DNA of 64,000 nucleotides. Source: Litoreibacter ascidiaceicola (GTDB lineage Bacteria > Pseudomonadota > Alphaproteobacteria > Rhodobacterales > Rhodobacteraceae). Location of the stretch: NCBI RefSeq assembly GCF_900129235.1, contig NZ_FQUV01000002.1, positions 1 through 64,000 of the forward strand. Direction: 5' to 3'. Positions 63,990 to 64,000 of the stretch are shown piece by piece. Made by a program: the position numbers and the translations under genes. Numbering within the stretch: position 1 is the stretch's first letter; each line of letters opens with the position of its first letter. The notes below the pieces were generated by a model. It searched no databases. It saw nothing but the letters and a program-made list of their open reading frames with translations, and was not told the DNA's origin.

Positions 63990-64000
63990 CGTGTGAAATG

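Overview
This window is a stretch of alphaproteobacterial chromosome, most probably from a marine Rhodobacteraceae (Roseobacter-group) species. Pointers to this are the order DUF177-rpmF-plsX-fabH-ihfA-merR, the pair TamA-TamB, the ccmABCD block next to aconitase, GapR (DUF2312), an ornithine-lipid N-acyltransferase, and several small proteins known mainly from this family. Base composition is GC-rich with GC-rich third positions, apart from a few AT-richer genes (12072-12770, 15362-16237, and the remnant around 44263-44885).

Layout. 1-4.3 kb (minus): cell-envelope and fatty-acid operon (DUF177, L32, PlsX, FabH, IHF-alpha, MerR), whose MerR gene ends in a hexanucleotide repeat that runs off the left edge. 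4.4-8.5 kb (plus): BamE, OlsB, an ABC-F ATPase and a malate/lactate dehydrogenase-family enzyme. 8.5-20.8 kb: small transporters, an SDR, a metalloprotease-like lipoprotein, two related cytochromes c, ParE with an AT-rich membrane gene behind it, an Flp-type pilin-like protein, a DUF3626 protein, a MATE pump, a CAP-domain protein, three short conserved hypotheticals and a DedA protein. 21.0-22.9 kb: an RsbQ-like hydrolase overlapping a histidine kinase gene. 23.1-30.9 kb: aspartate aminotransferase, XRE regulator with SdhE, a MarR regulator, the cytochrome c maturation genes ccmABCD, and aconitase.

32.1-37.6 kb (minus) is a tightly packed block: acyl-CoA dehydrogenase, dienelactone hydrolase, DUF442 sulfurtransferase, a three-subunit nitrile hydratase/thiocyanate hydrolase-like enzyme whose beta subunit is split in two, an EamA transporter and a lipid A acyltransferase. 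A divergent kinase-FadJ pair (37.7-40.8 kb) with the acyl-CoA dehydrogenase looks like the kinase/dehydrogenase system that removes hydroxyl groups from 4-hydroxyacyl-CoAs.

44.2-44.9 kb: tRNA-Thr(TGT) followed by the N-terminal stub of a tyrosine integrase that abuts a frameshifted, truncated alcohol dehydrogenase, the scar of an integrated element. The dehydrogenase belonged to the neighbouring VOC-MFS operon under a divergent LysR gene. 47.6-50.0 kb: CPA1 antiporter, MsrA-like protein, DUF6636 protein. 50.3-58.2 kb: creatinase, a complete PotABCD-like ABC transporter and a fused aconitase X, probably one uptake and catabolic operon. 58.4-64.0 kb: TamA and TamB.

I did not find a CRISPR array, intact prophage, intact insertion sequence or an unmistakably new defence system. 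The most unusual items are the split-beta nitrile hydratase/thiocyanate hydrolase cluster, the creatinase-transporter-aconitase X operon, the RsbQ-histidine kinase pair, the tRNA-Thr integrase scar and the MerR repeat tail.
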